From the NCBI RefSeq assembly GCF_040649515.1, contig NZ_JBEZFP010000022.1, positions 21,037-85,036 of the forward strand: a DNA stretch of 64,000 bases, written 5' to 3'. The first letter of the stretch is position 1. Every line of letters starts with the position of its first letter. This document shows, piece after piece, positions 40,642 through 49,081 of this stretch. Origin of the DNA: Yinghuangia elevatio. Its GTDB lineage: Bacteria > Actinomycetota > Actinomycetes > Streptomycetales > Streptomycetaceae. The position numbers and the translations under genes are program-made. Below the pieces are notes generated by a model. That model ran no database searches. It worked only from the letters and a program-made list of their open reading frames with translations, and was not told where the DNA came from.

Positions 40642-41241
40642 GTGAACGGCCATTTCGTACGCGGGCGCACGGGCCGACCCGAGATCGTCCTCGACGAGCT
40701 GCACGGCCAACTGCTGGCCGACCTCTGCCGCCAGGTGATCGAACTGGTCGAGCCCAAGGCGGGGCCCGGCGAGCCCGAGGGCGACCAGCTCGCCCGCGAG
40801 CTGGGGCTCGACGGCCTGGACTGGAGCGGCCTGGACGGCGGCGAGGCCGAGGCCGCCCCGCGGACCGCGCCCGACGACCCGGTGCTGGCCCGGCTGCTGC
40901 CCGACGCGTACCGCGACGACCCGGACGCCGCCTCGGAGTTCCGCCGCTACACCGAGAACGACCTGCGGCTGCGCAAGTGCGACAACGCCCGCACGGTACG
41001 CGCCGACATCGCCGCGTCCGGCGCCGAAGGGCACATGGTCCTGGACGAGCGGCACGCGCAGGCGTGGCTCGGCGCCCTCAACGACCTGCGGCTCGCGCTG
41101 GGCACCAACCTCGGGGTGACCGAGGACCTGGACGCCTTCGCCGAGAGCCTGGAGCCGGACGACCCGCGGCTCGCGATGCTCGCGGTCTACCACTGGCTCG
41201 GCATGCTCCAGGAGTCGCTGGTGGAGTCGCTGACGCCGTGA
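40642..41241 (+). CDS. DUF2017 domain-containing protein
   Basis: This 199-residue actinobacterial protein is typically found next to clpS. Features include VRGRTGRPEIVLDELHGQLLADLCRQV near the start, DDPVLARLLPDAYRDDP, SEFRRYTENDLR and a final LAVYHWLGMLQESLVE. GTG 40642 follows GGGAGAACCTGAGCA. Function is unknown; co-occurrence with ClpS suggests proteolysis regulation, but that is only context. Confidence 0.9.
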   Translation: MNGHFVRGRTGRPEIVLDELHGQLLADLCRQVIELVEPKAGPGEPEGDQLARELGLDGLDWSGLDGGEAEAAPRTAPDDPVLARLLPDAYRDDPDAASEFRRYTENDLRLRKCDNARTVRADIAASGAEGHMVLDERHAQAWLGALNDLRLALGTNLGVTEDLDAFAESLEPDDPRLAMLAVYHWLGMLQESLVESLTP

Positions 41242-41255
41242 CGCGCCCGCGTGCG

Positions 41256-41261
41256 TACCCT
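41256..41261 (+). promoter_or_regulatory. Predicted -10 element of a leaderless promoter (JAMM protease)
   Basis: TACCCT ends six bases before ATG 41268 and no ribosome-binding site is seen. Confidence 0.5.
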
Positions 41262-41267
41262 CGACGC

Positions 41268-41693
41268 ATGCTGACGATCACCACCGAACTGCGCGACCAG
41301 ATCGTCGCGCACGCCCGCGCCGACCACCCCGACGAGGCGTGCGGCGTCGTCGCCGGACCCGAGGGCACCGACCGCCCCGAGCGCTTCATCCCGATGCTCA
41401 ACGCGGCCCGCTCGCCCACGTTCTACGAGTTCGACTCGGGCGACCTGCTGGCGCTGTACCGCGAGATGGACGACCGCGACGAGGTGCCGGTGGTCATCTA
41501 CCACTCGCATACCGCGACCGAGGCGTACCCGTCGCGCACGGACGTGTCGTACGCCTCTGAGCCGTTCGCCCACTACGTGCTGGTCTCCACGCGCGAGACG
41601 GGCAACCACGACGGGCCGTACGAGTTCCGCTCGTTCCGGATCGTGGACGGTGAGATCACCGAGGAAGACGTCAGGTTCGTCGACGCGTACTGA
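41268..41693 (+). CDS. mec: M67 (JAMM/MPN+) metallopeptidase, Mec-type
   Basis: This 141-residue zinc peptidase has the full JAMM site: E23 in DEACG, then H79-x-H81-x7-S89-x2-D92. In Mycobacterium tuberculosis, Mec releases cysteine from the CysO-cysteine adduct made by CysM. The leader peptide, cysO and cysM follow downstream on the same strand, so the same pathway is complete here. The cysO carrier ends in Gly-Gly-Ala, so this peptidase might also expose its Gly-Gly end. ATG 41268 is leaderless-type. The gap to the leader ORF is 143 bases. Confidence 0.92.
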   Translation: MLTITTELRDQIVAHARADHPDEACGVVAGPEGTDRPERFIPMLNAARSPTFYEFDSGDLLALYREMDDRDEVPVVIYHSHTATEAYPSRTDVSYASEPFAHYVLVSTRETGNHDGPYEFRSFRIVDGEITEEDVRFVDAY

Positions 41694-41824
41694 GCGCCGC
41701 CCGCCGCGGCCGATTGGCAGCATGTGGGGGATTGGCCACGATTTGTCACCGCGTACCGTCTCGACATGCGAAACAGTGCGTTCCAACATACGAGCCACCC
41801 TCGGAACGGCCGCAGCGGAATGGC

Positions 41825-41830
41825 TAGCAT
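41825..41830 (+). promoter_or_regulatory. Predicted -10 element of the leader-peptide promoter
   Basis: TAGCAT ends six bases before ATG 41837, which fits leaderless transcription of the sulfur leader ORF. Confidence 0.55.
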
Positions 41831-41836
41831 GACGAT

Positions 41837-41968
41837 ATGCGTTACGCAGGCATGGACATGACGACCACGGGCCCGGGCACCGCCCCCGGCACCCTCCTGG
41901 TCGCGCGCCTGCACGTCGACCTAGGCCGACTGTCCAGCGCACTCTGTCGCGCCCTGCCACCGGGCTGA
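41837..41968 (+). CDS. Putative cysteine-responsive leader peptide
   Basis: This 43-residue ORF contains RLHVDLGRLSSALCRALPPG, matching the pattern R-x-HVDL-x-R-x-x-S-A-x-C known from actinobacterial putative leader peptides in front of sulfur and cysteine genes. It begins at an ATG six bases after TAGCAT with no ribosome-binding site, again leaderless. It ends 124 bases before cysO. The single Cys codon near the end suggests that charging of tRNA-Cys is sensed by ribosome stalling or drop-off. The downstream stretch is Pro-codon-rich and C-rich. Confidence 0.75.
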   Translation: MRYAGMDMTTTGPGTAPGTLLVARLHVDLGRLSSALCRALPPG

Positions 41969-42092
41969 CCCAGGCCGCCGCCCGCGCAACCCGCGACCGG
42001 CCCGCACCGGCAGCCCCCAGCCCGTCGCGCATCCGGCCGTGCCGGAGCGACCCCTTGCCTGCACTCACGTACCCGCATTCTTGGAGCGCCCC

Positions 42093-42371
42093 ATGGCCAT
42101 CGAGGTCCGCATCCCGACCATCCTCCGCGACTACACCGGCGGCGCGAAGGCCGTCGAGGGATCCGGCAAGTCCATTGACGAGCTGATCAACGACCTGGAG
42201 TCCCGGCACGCCGGCATCCGCAACCGCCTCGTCGAGGAGGACGGGACCCTGCGGCGCTTCGTCAACGTCTACCTCAACGACGAGGACATCCGCTTCATCG
42301 ACGGCATCTCCTCCACGCTCGACGACGGCGACACCGTCACGATCCTCCCCGCCGTGGCCGGCGGCGCCTGA
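42093..42371 (+). CDS. cysO: MoaD/ThiS-family sulfur carrier protein CysO
   Basis: This 92-residue ubiquitin-like protein would carry sulfur as a C-terminal thiocarboxylate for CysM. Family motifs are VRIPTILRDYTGG at the start, a central helix and the C-terminal VTILPAVAGG. Unlike the mature carrier, the encoded chain ends in Gly-Gly-Ala, one residue past the Gly-Gly. ATG 42093 has GGAGCG upstream. The stop codon TGA is one base before the ATG of cysM, so the two are coupled. Confidence 0.92.
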   Translation: MAIEVRIPTILRDYTGGAKAVEGSGKSIDELINDLESRHAGIRNRLVEEDGTLRRFVNVYLNDEDIRFIDGISSTLDDGDTVTILPAVAGGA

Positions 42372-42372
42372 C

Positions 42373-43323
42373 ATGCGCTACGACTCGCTGATCGACGCGG
42401 TCGGTCGCACCCCGCTGGTCGGCCTGCCGCGTCTGTCGCCGTCGCCCGAGGTCCGCATCTGGGCCAAGCTGGAGGACCGCAACCCCACCGGCTCCGTCAA
42501 GGACCGCCCGGCGCTGCACATGATCGAGGCCGCCGAACGCGACGGCCTGCTCACCCCCGGCTGCACCATCCTGGAGCCCACCAGCGGCAACACCGGCATC
42601 TCGCTGGCGATGGCCGCCCGCCTCAAGGGCTACAAGATCGTCTGCGTGATGCCGGAGAACACCTCCGACGAACGCCGCGAACTGCTGCGCATGTGGGGCG
42701 CCGAGATCATCTCCTCGCCCGCCGCGGGCGGCTCCAACACCGCCGTGCGCGTCGCCAAGGAACTGGCCGCCGAGCACCCCGACTGGGTCATGCTCTACCA
42801 GTACGGCAACCCCGCCAACCCGGACGCGCACTACACCACCACCGGCCCCGAGCTGCTGGAGGACCTGCCGACGATCACCCACTTCGTGGCGGGCCTCGGC
42901 ACCACCGGCACCCTCATGGGCGTCGGCCGCTACCTGCGCGAGAAGGTCCCCGGCGTGCAGATCGTCGCCGCCGAGCCGCGCTACGACGACGTCGTCTACG
43001 GCCTGCGCAACCTCGACGAGGGCTTCATCCCCGAGCTGTACGACGGCGACGTGCTCACCACCCGCTTCTCGGTCGGCTCCACGGACGCGGTCCGGCGCAC
43101 CCGCGAACTCCTCGAACACGAGGGCATCTTCGCGGGCGTCTCCACCGGCGCCGCGCTGCACGCCGCACTCGGCGTCGCCCGCAAGGCCGTCAAGGCGGGG
43201 GAGCGCGCGGACATCGCCTTCGTCATCGCCGACGGCGGGTGGAAGTACCTGTCCACCGGCATCTACACCGCCGCGACCACCGAAGAGGCCATCGAGCGCC
43301 TGCACGGCCAGCTCTGGGCCTGA
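42373..43323 (+). CDS. cysM: Cysteine synthase CysM (O-phosphoserine/CysO type)
   Basis: This 316-residue pyridoxal-phosphate enzyme makes cysteine. PLP Lys is K43 in NPTGSVKDR; other signatures are PTSGNTGISLA and GLGTTGTLMG. Downstream of cysO and near the Mec protease it should use O-phosphoserine and thiocarboxylated CysO as in mycobacteria, rather than sulfide. It starts at ATG 42373, directly after the cysO stop. The operon ends with a strong hairpin at 43389-43421. Confidence 0.93.
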   Translation: MRYDSLIDAVGRTPLVGLPRLSPSPEVRIWAKLEDRNPTGSVKDRPALHMIEAAERDGLLTPGCTILEPTSGNTGISLAMAARLKGYKIVCVMPENTSDERRELLRMWGAEIISSPAAGGSNTAVRVAKELAAEHPDWVMLYQYGNPANPDAHYTTTGPELLEDLPTITHFVAGLGTTGTLMGVGRYLREKVPGVQIVAAEPRYDDVVYGLRNLDEGFIPELYDGDVLTTRFSVGSTDAVRRTRELLEHEGIFAGVSTGAALHAALGVARKAVKAGERADIAFVIADGGWKYLSTGIYTAATTEEAIERLHGQLWA

Positions 43324-43388
43324 GCGCAGCCGGGACCCGCGAGGGCCGGCACCGGGCACACCTCCGGGCACGCCTCCGGGGTACGCCA

Positions 43389-43421
43389 CCGGGCCCGTAC
43401 GCCGTCCGCGTACGGGCCCGG
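43389..43421 (+). terminator. Terminator of the cysO-cysM operon
   Basis: Perfect 14-bp arms (43389-43402 and 43408-43421) with a five-base loop, between cysM and murI. Confidence 0.8.
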
Positions 43422-43475
43422 GTGATTCCCGACACAGCGGGGGTGAGCCCTCCGGAGAACGGGCCGGGCGGAACG

Positions 43476-43481
43476 TACCCT
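43476..43481 (+). promoter_or_regulatory. Predicted -10 element of a leaderless promoter (murI)
   Basis: TACCCT lies seven bases before GTG 43489; no ribosome-binding site is present. Confidence 0.5.
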
Positions 43482-43488
43482 CCTGTAT

Positions 43489-44301
43489 GTGGCAGATCTG
43501 AGCGACGCACCCATCGGCATCTTCGACAGCTCCTTCGGGGGGCTGACCGTCGCGCGCGCGGTGCTCGACCAACTGCCCCACGAGCCGATCCTCTACCTCG
43601 GCGACACCGCCCGGCAGCCCTACGGCCCGCGGCCCATCGCAGAGGTCCGCGCGTACGCCCTCGAATGCCTCGACCGCCTCGTCGACCAGGGCGTCAAAGC
43701 CCTCGTCATCGCCTGCAACAGCGCCAGCGCCGCGATGCTGCGCGACGCCCGCGAGCGCTACCGACTGCCCGTCATCGAGGTGATCCACCCGGCCACCCGC
43801 CGCGCCGCCGCGGCCACCCGCAACGGCCGGGTCGGCGTCGTCAGCACCGCGGCGACCAAGCAGTCCATGGCCTACGAGGACGCCTTCGCCGCCGCCCCGC
43901 ACATCACCGTCACCTCCCAGGCGTGCCCCCGCTTCGTGGAGTTCGTGGAAGCCGGCACCACCGGCGGCGACGAACTCCTCAAAGCCGCACACGAGTACCT
44001 GGACCCGCTCACCGAGGCCGAGGTCGACACCCTCATCCTCGGCTGCACGCACTACCCGCTGCTCACCGGTGTCATCAGCTATGTCATGGGCGAGAACGTC
44101 ACCCTGATCACCAGCAGCGAGGAAACGGCCAAGGACGTCTACAAGGTCCTGGCCGCGAACCGGCTCATGCGCGACCCCGACCTCCCCGAGCCCGAGCACC
44201 GCTTCCTGACCACCGGCAACCCCGCCCAGTTCCGGGAGATCGGCCGACGGTTCCTGGGCCCGGAACTCACCCACGTAGACGCCCTGGGGGCGACCGTATG
44301 A
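43489..44301 (+). CDS. murI: Glutamate racemase
   Basis: This 270-residue enzyme makes D-glutamate for peptidoglycan. The two catalytic cysteines are C76 in IACNSASAA and C186 in ILGCTHYPL; D13 and S14 belong to the FDSSFGGLT motif. Start GTG 43489 is just after a TACCCT box. Its TGA overlaps the ATG of the downstream metallo-hydrolase (ATGA), so both are translated together, as is common in actinobacteria (murI, MBL-fold, rph, rdgB order). Confidence 0.95.
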   Translation: MADLSDAPIGIFDSSFGGLTVARAVLDQLPHEPILYLGDTARQPYGPRPIAEVRAYALECLDRLVDQGVKALVIACNSASAAMLRDARERYRLPVIEVIHPATRRAAAATRNGRVGVVSTAATKQSMAYEDAFAAAPHITVTSQACPRFVEFVEAGTTGGDELLKAAHEYLDPLTEAEVDTLILGCTHYPLLTGVISYVMGENVTLITSSEETAKDVYKVLAANRLMRDPDLPEPEHRFLTTGNPAQFREIGRRFLGPELTHVDALGATV

Positions 44302-45044
44302 AACTCACCGTCGTCGGATGCGCGGGCAGTTATCCGGCCCCCGACTCGCCGTGCTCGTGCTACCTCGTCGAGGCGGACGGCGTACGCGTGCTCCTGGACC
44401 TCGGCAGCGGCGCCCTCGGCAGCCTCCAGCACCACACCGACCTCGGCGCGATCGACGCCGTGGTCCTGTCCCACCTGCACGCGGACCACTGCCTCGACCT
44501 GTGCGCCTACTTCGTGTACCGCAACTACCACCCCGAGGGCCGCCTGCCACTGCTGCCGGTCTGGGGGCCGGAGGGGACCGCGGCCCGGCTCTCGCGCGCG
44601 TACGACATAGCCGGGGAACCCGGCCTCACCGAGGCGTTCTCCTTCCACGACGTCCGCCCCGGCGTCTTCGAGATCGGGCCGTTCCGGTTCACCGCCGGAC
44701 ACGTCAACCATCCCGTCGAGTCCTTCGCGTACCGCATCGAGGCCGACGGCACCAACCTCGTCTACTCCGGCGACACCGGCGAAAGCGACACCCTCGTCGA
44801 AATCGCCCGCGACACCGAACTGCTGCTGTGCGAGGCCTCGTTCGTCGACGGCCGCGACACCTACCCCGACGTGCACCTGAACGGCCGCGAGGCCGGCGAG
44901 CACGCCGAACGGGCGGGCGCCAGGCGGCTGGTGCTCACCCACATCCCGGAGTGGACGGACGGCGAGCACAACCTCGCGGACGCCCGCAAGGCGTACTCCG
45001 GCACCGCCGACCTCGCCCGACCCGGGGCCGTCTACGAGGTGTGA
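44298..45044 (+). CDS. Metallo-beta-lactamase-fold hydrolase, RNase Z/phosphodiesterase-like
   Basis: This 248-residue protein has the zinc motif SHLHADHCLDL, then FTAGHVNHP, VYSGDTGESD and a final VLTHIPEW. The pattern resembles the small MBL-fold proteins next to murI and rph in actinobacteria. Possible substrates include cyclic nucleotides or tRNA 3' ends. It overlaps the murI stop by four bases. rph follows after a 107-base gap with its own promoter-like box. Confidence 0.9.
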   Translation: MKLTVVGCAGSYPAPDSPCSCYLVEADGVRVLLDLGSGALGSLQHHTDLGAIDAVVLSHLHADHCLDLCAYFVYRNYHPEGRLPLLPVWGPEGTAARLSRAYDIAGEPGLTEAFSFHDVRPGVFEIGPFRFTAGHVNHPVESFAYRIEADGTNLVYSGDTGESDTLVEIARDTELLLCEASFVDGRDTYPDVHLNGREAGEHAERAGARRLVLTHIPEWTDGEHNLADARKAYSGTADLARPGAVYEV

Positions 45045-45139
45045 CGCGGCCGTGGGCCGGCGCGGCGCACGATCGGGCCGCGTCGCCGGCAGCCCCCGAA
45101 CGGCCGGACCTTCGGGCCGGACCCGGCAAGGCCACGGCC

Positions 45140-45145
45140 TAGGCT
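45140..45145 (+). promoter_or_regulatory. Predicted -10 element of a leaderless promoter (rph)
   Basis: TAGGCT ends six bases before ATG 45152. Confidence 0.5.
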
Positions 45146-45151
45146 GAGGGC

Positions 45152-45886
45152 ATGTCACGAGCAGACGGCCGTACCCCCGAACAGCTTCGCCCGATCGCCT
45201 TCCACCGCGGATGGCTCGACCACGCCGAGGGCTCCGTCCTCGTCGAATTCGGCCGCACACGCGTGCTGGTCGCCGCGTCCGTCACCGAAGGCGTCCCGCG
45301 CTGGCGCAAGGGCAGCGGACTCGGCTGGGTCACCGCCGAATACTCGATGCTGCCGCGCGCCACCCACTCGCGCAGCGACCGCGAGTCGGTCAAGGGCCGC
45401 ATCGGCGGCCGCACCCACGAGATCTCCCGGCTGATCGGCCGCTCGCTGCGCGCGGTCATCGACTACAAGGCGCTCGGCGAGACCACCATCCAGCTCGACT
45501 GCGACGTGCTGCAGGCGGACGGCGGCACACGCACGGCCGCCATCACCGGCGCGTACGTCGCCCTCGCCGACGCCGTCGCCTGGGGCCGCCGCAACAAGCT
45601 CGTGAAGGCCAAGTCCGAGCCGCTGACCGGGACGGTCGCCGCGGTCAGCGTCGGCATCATCGACGGCATCCCGATGGTCGACCTCCCGTACGAGGAAGAC
45701 GTGCGCGCCGAGACCGACATGAACATCGTCTGCACCGGCGACGGACGCTTCGTCGAGGTGCAGGGCACCGCCGAAGGCGAGCCCTTCGACCGCGACCTGC
45801 TCAACCGGCTGCTGGACCTGGGCGCGGCGGGCTGCGCCGAACTCGCGCTGCTCCAGCAGATCGCGCTGGAGGAGACCGCCGACTGA
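45152..45886 (+). CDS. rph: Ribonuclease PH
   Basis: This 244-residue phosphorolytic exonuclease trims tRNA 3' tails. Hallmarks are SVLVEFGRTRVLVAASV, GSGLGWVTAEYSMLPRATH, SVKGRIGGRTHEISRLIGRSLRAV and DCDVLQADGGTRTAAITGAYVAL. Acidic active-site residues lie in DLPYEEDVRAETDMN. A leaderless-type start is supported by TAGGCT six bases upstream. Confidence 0.96.
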   Translation: MSRADGRTPEQLRPIAFHRGWLDHAEGSVLVEFGRTRVLVAASVTEGVPRWRKGSGLGWVTAEYSMLPRATHSRSDRESVKGRIGGRTHEISRLIGRSLRAVIDYKALGETTIQLDCDVLQADGGTRTAAITGAYVALADAVAWGRRNKLVKAKSEPLTGTVAAVSVGIIDGIPMVDLPYEEDVRAETDMNIVCTGDGRFVEVQGTAEGEPFDRDLLNRLLDLGAAGCAELALLQQIALEETAD

Positions 45887-46024
45887 GCGGATACGGACCG
45901 GAATTGTCCGGACCTGACCGACACGACCAGGCCCGCGGATAACGCCCCGGTTGCCAGTGTCACGAGGCTGCAACCGGGAGGGTGTGAAACGGCCACCGCC
46001 ACGGACGCAGAACGCCGGACTCCG

Positions 46025-46030
46025 CTACCT
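46025..46030 (+). promoter_or_regulatory. Possible -10 element for the small lipoprotein gene
   Basis: TACCTT about 57 bases before ATG 46087; transcription would begin just ahead of the 12-bp repeats. Tentative. Confidence 0.35.
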
Positions 46031-46046
46031 TCTGATCACCAGTCAG

Positions 46047-46076
46047 GCATATCTTCCCGCATATCTTCACGCATAT
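46047..46076. repeat. Three 12-bp direct repeats in the leader of the lipoprotein gene
   Basis: GCATATCTTCCC (46047-46058), GCATATCTTCAC (46059-46070), and GCATAT (46071-46076), directly followed by the GAGGAG ribosome-binding site. AT-rich for this genome. Confidence 0.75.
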
Positions 46077-46086
46077 GAGGAGCATC

Positions 46087-46473
46087 ATGTTCCGTGCCCA
46101 CCGCGCCGTGCGTACGAGCGTCGCCGCCGTCGCCCTCGCCGCCGCCCTGTTCACGGCCACCGCGTGCTCTGAGGCGCAGAAGGCGATCGACTGCATCCAG
46201 CTCGGCACCCAGTTGGCCAACGACGTCTCGAACCTGCAGAGCGTCATCAACGACCCCGACGCCGCCGCCGAATCGCTCGAGAACATCACCAAGACCCTCA
46301 ACAAGGCGGCCGGCGACGTCGACTCGCAGGACGTCAAGGACGCCATCACCGAGATGACCGCCCAGGTCACCCAGCTGAGCCAGCAGATCGCCAACAACGA
46401 GACCCCGTCCATCGACGCGGTCTCGGTGCTGAAGACCAGCGCCAAGACCATCGGCGACGCCTGCACCAGTTGA
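46087..46473 (+). CDS. Small secreted lipoprotein-like helical protein
   Basis: This 128-residue protein has a signal sequence (about 1-26) ending in TATACS, a plausible though non-consensus lipobox, so Cys27 may be lipidated. The mature part is a Gln/Asn/Asp-rich helical domain with a second Cys near the start (DCIQL) and one at the end (DACTS), possibly a disulfide. No family recognised. ATG 46087 has GAGGAG upstream, with three 12-bp repeats in the leader. A strong terminator follows. Confidence 0.75.
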   Translation: MFRAHRAVRTSVAAVALAAALFTATACSEAQKAIDCIQLGTQLANDVSNLQSVINDPDAAAESLENITKTLNKAAGDVDSQDVKDAITEMTAQVTQLSQQIANNETPSIDAVSVLKTSAKTIGDACTS

Positions 46474-46530
46474 TCCCGCACCGACCCGCGTCCGGGTCGG
46501 CCGCAGACCCGGCAGCCAGGCCGGTACCCA

Positions 46531-46570
46531 GGGCCGGTACGGAGCGCCGCACGGCGCCCCGTACCGGCCC
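46531..46570 (+). terminator. Terminator after the lipoprotein gene
   Basis: GGGCCGGTACGG (46531-46542) pairs with CCGTACCGGCCC (46559-46570), with an inner five-pair stem (44-48 with 53-57), about 60 bases past the stop codon. Confidence 0.75.
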
Positions 46571-46687
46571 CCGGCCGTTCCGGCGGCCCGCCGTCCGGCT
46601 GCCGGCCCCGCTCTCCGCCCCTGTTCCGGTCCACCTGCCGGGAAATGCGGCGGAGGCATCCGGCGCATTTGCGTAGGCTTGCGGTCC

Positions 46688-47299
46688 ATGAGCCGTCTTG
46701 TTCTCGCCACCCGCAACACCCACAAGGTCACCGAGCTCCAGCAGATCCTCAAGGACGCCGGGCTCGCCGTGGAACTCGTCGGCGTCGACGCGTTCCCCGA
46801 CGTCCCCGACGTCCCGGAGACGGGCCTGACGTTCGCCGCGAACGCCCTGCTCAAGGCGCACGCCGTGGCCCGCGCCACCGGCCTCCCGGCGGTCGCCGAC
46901 GACTCCGGCCTGTGCGTCGAGGCGCTCAACGGCATGCCGGGCATCTTCTCCGCCCGCTGGTCCGGCACCCACGGCGACGACCGCGCCAACCTCGAACTCC
47001 TGCTCGCGCAGGTCTCCGACATCGCCGTCGAGCACCGCGCCGCGTACTTCGCGTGCGCCGCGGCCCTCGCCCTGCCGGACGGCACCGAGCGCGTCGTCGA
47101 GGGCCGCCTCAACGGCACCCTCACCTTCGCACCGCGCGGCACCGGCGGCTTCGGCTACGACCCGATCCTCCAGGTCGACGGCGACAGCCGTACCACCGCC
47201 GAGCTGACCCCCGACGAGAAGAACGCCGTCAGCCACCGCGGCAAGGCGTTCCGGGCCCTGGTGCCCATCGTCACGGAACTGGTCACCGACCGGTCGTGA
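46688..47299 (+). CDS. rdgB: XTP/dITP pyrophosphatase (RdgB/HAM1)
   Basis: This 203-residue enzyme removes non-canonical purine nucleoside triphosphates. Family signatures are LVLATRNTHKVTELQ, GLTFAANALLKA, VADDSGLCVEALNGMPGIFSAR and GTGGFGYDPILQ, with ELTPDEKNAVSHRGKA at the end. TAGGCT lies eight bases before ATG 46688 and there is no ribosome-binding site. Confidence 0.95.
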   Translation: MSRLVLATRNTHKVTELQQILKDAGLAVELVGVDAFPDVPDVPETGLTFAANALLKAHAVARATGLPAVADDSGLCVEALNGMPGIFSARWSGTHGDDRANLELLLAQVSDIAVEHRAAYFACAAALALPDGTERVVEGRLNGTLTFAPRGTGGFGYDPILQVDGDSRTTAELTPDEKNAVSHRGKAFRALVPIVTELVTDRS

Positions 47300-47393
47300 A
47301 GCGGCCGTTCACGAATCGGTAAGGGCACGGCACGGGCTTTCCGCGTCGCGCGGGGTGATGATGTGGGCACCACGACTGTGAGGAGTAGTCGCC

Positions 47394-49073
47394 GTGCCCC
47401 TGTCACCGGCCGTCCGGCGCGTGCTGACCGTGCACGGGCCCGCCGCCTTCTGCGGCGTGCTCGCCGGCGCGGCCGCGGTCGCCGCGTCGGAGTTCGCGGC
47501 GGCCTTCGTACGCCGGGAAGCCGCACCGCTGGTCACGGTCGGCCAGTCCGCCATCGACCGCACGCCGCGCGGACTCAAGGAGTACGCGATCCGCGAGTTC
47601 GGCACGAACGACAAGCTCGTGCTGCAACTCTCCGTCGGAGCGCTCCTCCTGGTCTTCTCGGCCCTGCTCGGCGTCGTGGCCCGCCGATGGCTGTGGGCGG
47701 GCCTGGCCGGCGTCGGCCTGCTCGGCGTCCTCATCGTCGCCGCCGCGGTGTCCCGCCCGGCCGACAAAGGCACCGACGTCATCCCCGCCCTCGTCGCCGT
47801 GGCGGTCGGCGCGGCGACGCTCACCCTGCTCACCCGACCGGACCTGGTACGGCGCGAACCCCCCGAGACGTACGACGACTTGGTGCGCCGCCTCGCCGCG
47901 GCCGGCCCGACGGCGTCCGCGGCGCCCGGCCCCGCCGAGGCGACGCCCACGCCACCGGCCGACGCACCCGCCGCCCCCGTTCCCCTGTCCCGACCCGCCG
48001 ACTCGGCCGGACCCGCCCGCCGCACCCTCATCCTCGGCACGGCCGGCGCCGCCGCCCTGCTCGCCGGCATCGGACGCTGGCTCCAGGACATCCGCTTCGA
48101 CGTCAGCGGCTCCCGCAACGCGGTGGTCCTCCCGGCCCCGGCCGCGCCCGCCCCCGCACAACCGCTCGGCACCGAACTGGGCATCCCCGGGCTGAGCCCG
48201 CACATGACACCGACCAAGGACTTCTACCGCGTCGACACCGCCCTGGTCGTCCCCGAAATCCGCGCCGAGGACTGGAAGTTGCGCATCCACGGCATGGTCG
48301 ACCGGGAAATCGAGATCGACTTCGCGACGCTGGCCGCCCGGCCGACCATCGAGCGGCACATCACGCTGTGCTGTGTCTCCAACGACGTGGGCGGCCCCTA
48401 CATCGGCACCGCCAAGTGGCTCGGCGTACCGCTGGCCGATCTGCTCCGCGAAGCGGGCGTGCGCCCGGACGCCGACCAGCTCGTCAGCCGCTCCTCCGAC
48501 GGCATGACGATCGGCACCCCGACCGCCGTCGTCATGGACGGCCGGGACGCGATGCTCGCCATCGGCATGAACGGCGAACCGCTCCCGATAAAGCACGGGT
48601 TCCCGGTCCGCATGGTCGTCCCCGGCCTGTACGGCTACGTCTCCGCCTGCAAGTGGATCGTCGAGATAGAAGCCACCCGCTTCGCCGACTACGACGCGTA
48701 CTGGGTCCCGCGGGGCTGGGCCGCACAGGGCCCGATCAAGACGCAGTCCCGCATCGACACCCCGAAGAACATGGCCAAGATCCCCCGCGGCCGCATCCCC
48801 GTCGCGGGCGTCGCCTGGGCCCAGCACAAGGGCATCGCCGCCGTCGAGGTCCAGATCGACGACGAGCCGTGGCAGAAGGCGGACCTCGCGGCGGAGGACT
48901 CCGTGGACACCTGGCGCCAGTTCGTCTGGTACTGGGACGCCCCGCGCCCCGGCCCCCACCGCATCCGCGTCCGCGCCACCGACAAGACGGGCGAGGTCCA
49001 GACCGAAACGGAGACAAGCGTGGCCCCCGACGGCGCCACCGGCTGGCACACCATCGCCCTGACCGTCACCTGA
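47394..49073 (+). CDS. Membrane-anchored sulfite-oxidase-like molybdopterin oxidoreductase
   Basis: This 559-residue protein has four or five hydrophobic segments in the first 230 residues (about 13-35, 78-96, 100-120, 128-147 and 211-228), then a soluble sulfite-oxidase-type molybdopterin domain (about 265-460) and a Mo-co dimerisation domain (about 465-559). The Mo-ligating Cys is C327 in TLCCVSND. Such MsrP/YedY-like proteins reduce or oxidise small molecules or oxidised methionine, outside the membrane. GTG 47394 has GAGGAG upstream. A strong terminator separates it from the tRNA. Confidence 0.9.
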   Translation: MPLSPAVRRVLTVHGPAAFCGVLAGAAAVAASEFAAAFVRREAAPLVTVGQSAIDRTPRGLKEYAIREFGTNDKLVLQLSVGALLLVFSALLGVVARRWLWAGLAGVGLLGVLIVAAAVSRPADKGTDVIPALVAVAVGAATLTLLTRPDLVRREPPETYDDLVRRLAAAGPTASAAPGPAEATPTPPADAPAAPVPLSRPADSAGPARRTLILGTAGAAALLAGIGRWLQDIRFDVSGSRNAVVLPAPAAPAPAQPLGTELGIPGLSPHMTPTKDFYRVDTALVVPEIRAEDWKLRIHGMVDREIEIDFATLAARPTIERHITLCCVSNDVGGPYIGTAKWLGVPLADLLREAGVRPDADQLVSRSSDGMTIGTPTAVVMDGRDAMLAIGMNGEPLPIKHGFPVRMVVPGLYGYVSACKWIVEIEATRFADYDAYWVPRGWAAQGPIKTQSRIDTPKNMAKIPRGRIPVAGVAWAQHKGIAAVEVQIDDEPWQKADLAAEDSVDTWRQFVWYWDAPRPGPHRIRVRATDKTGEVQTETETSVAPDGATGWHTIALTVT

Positions 49074-49081
49074 CGACCGAA

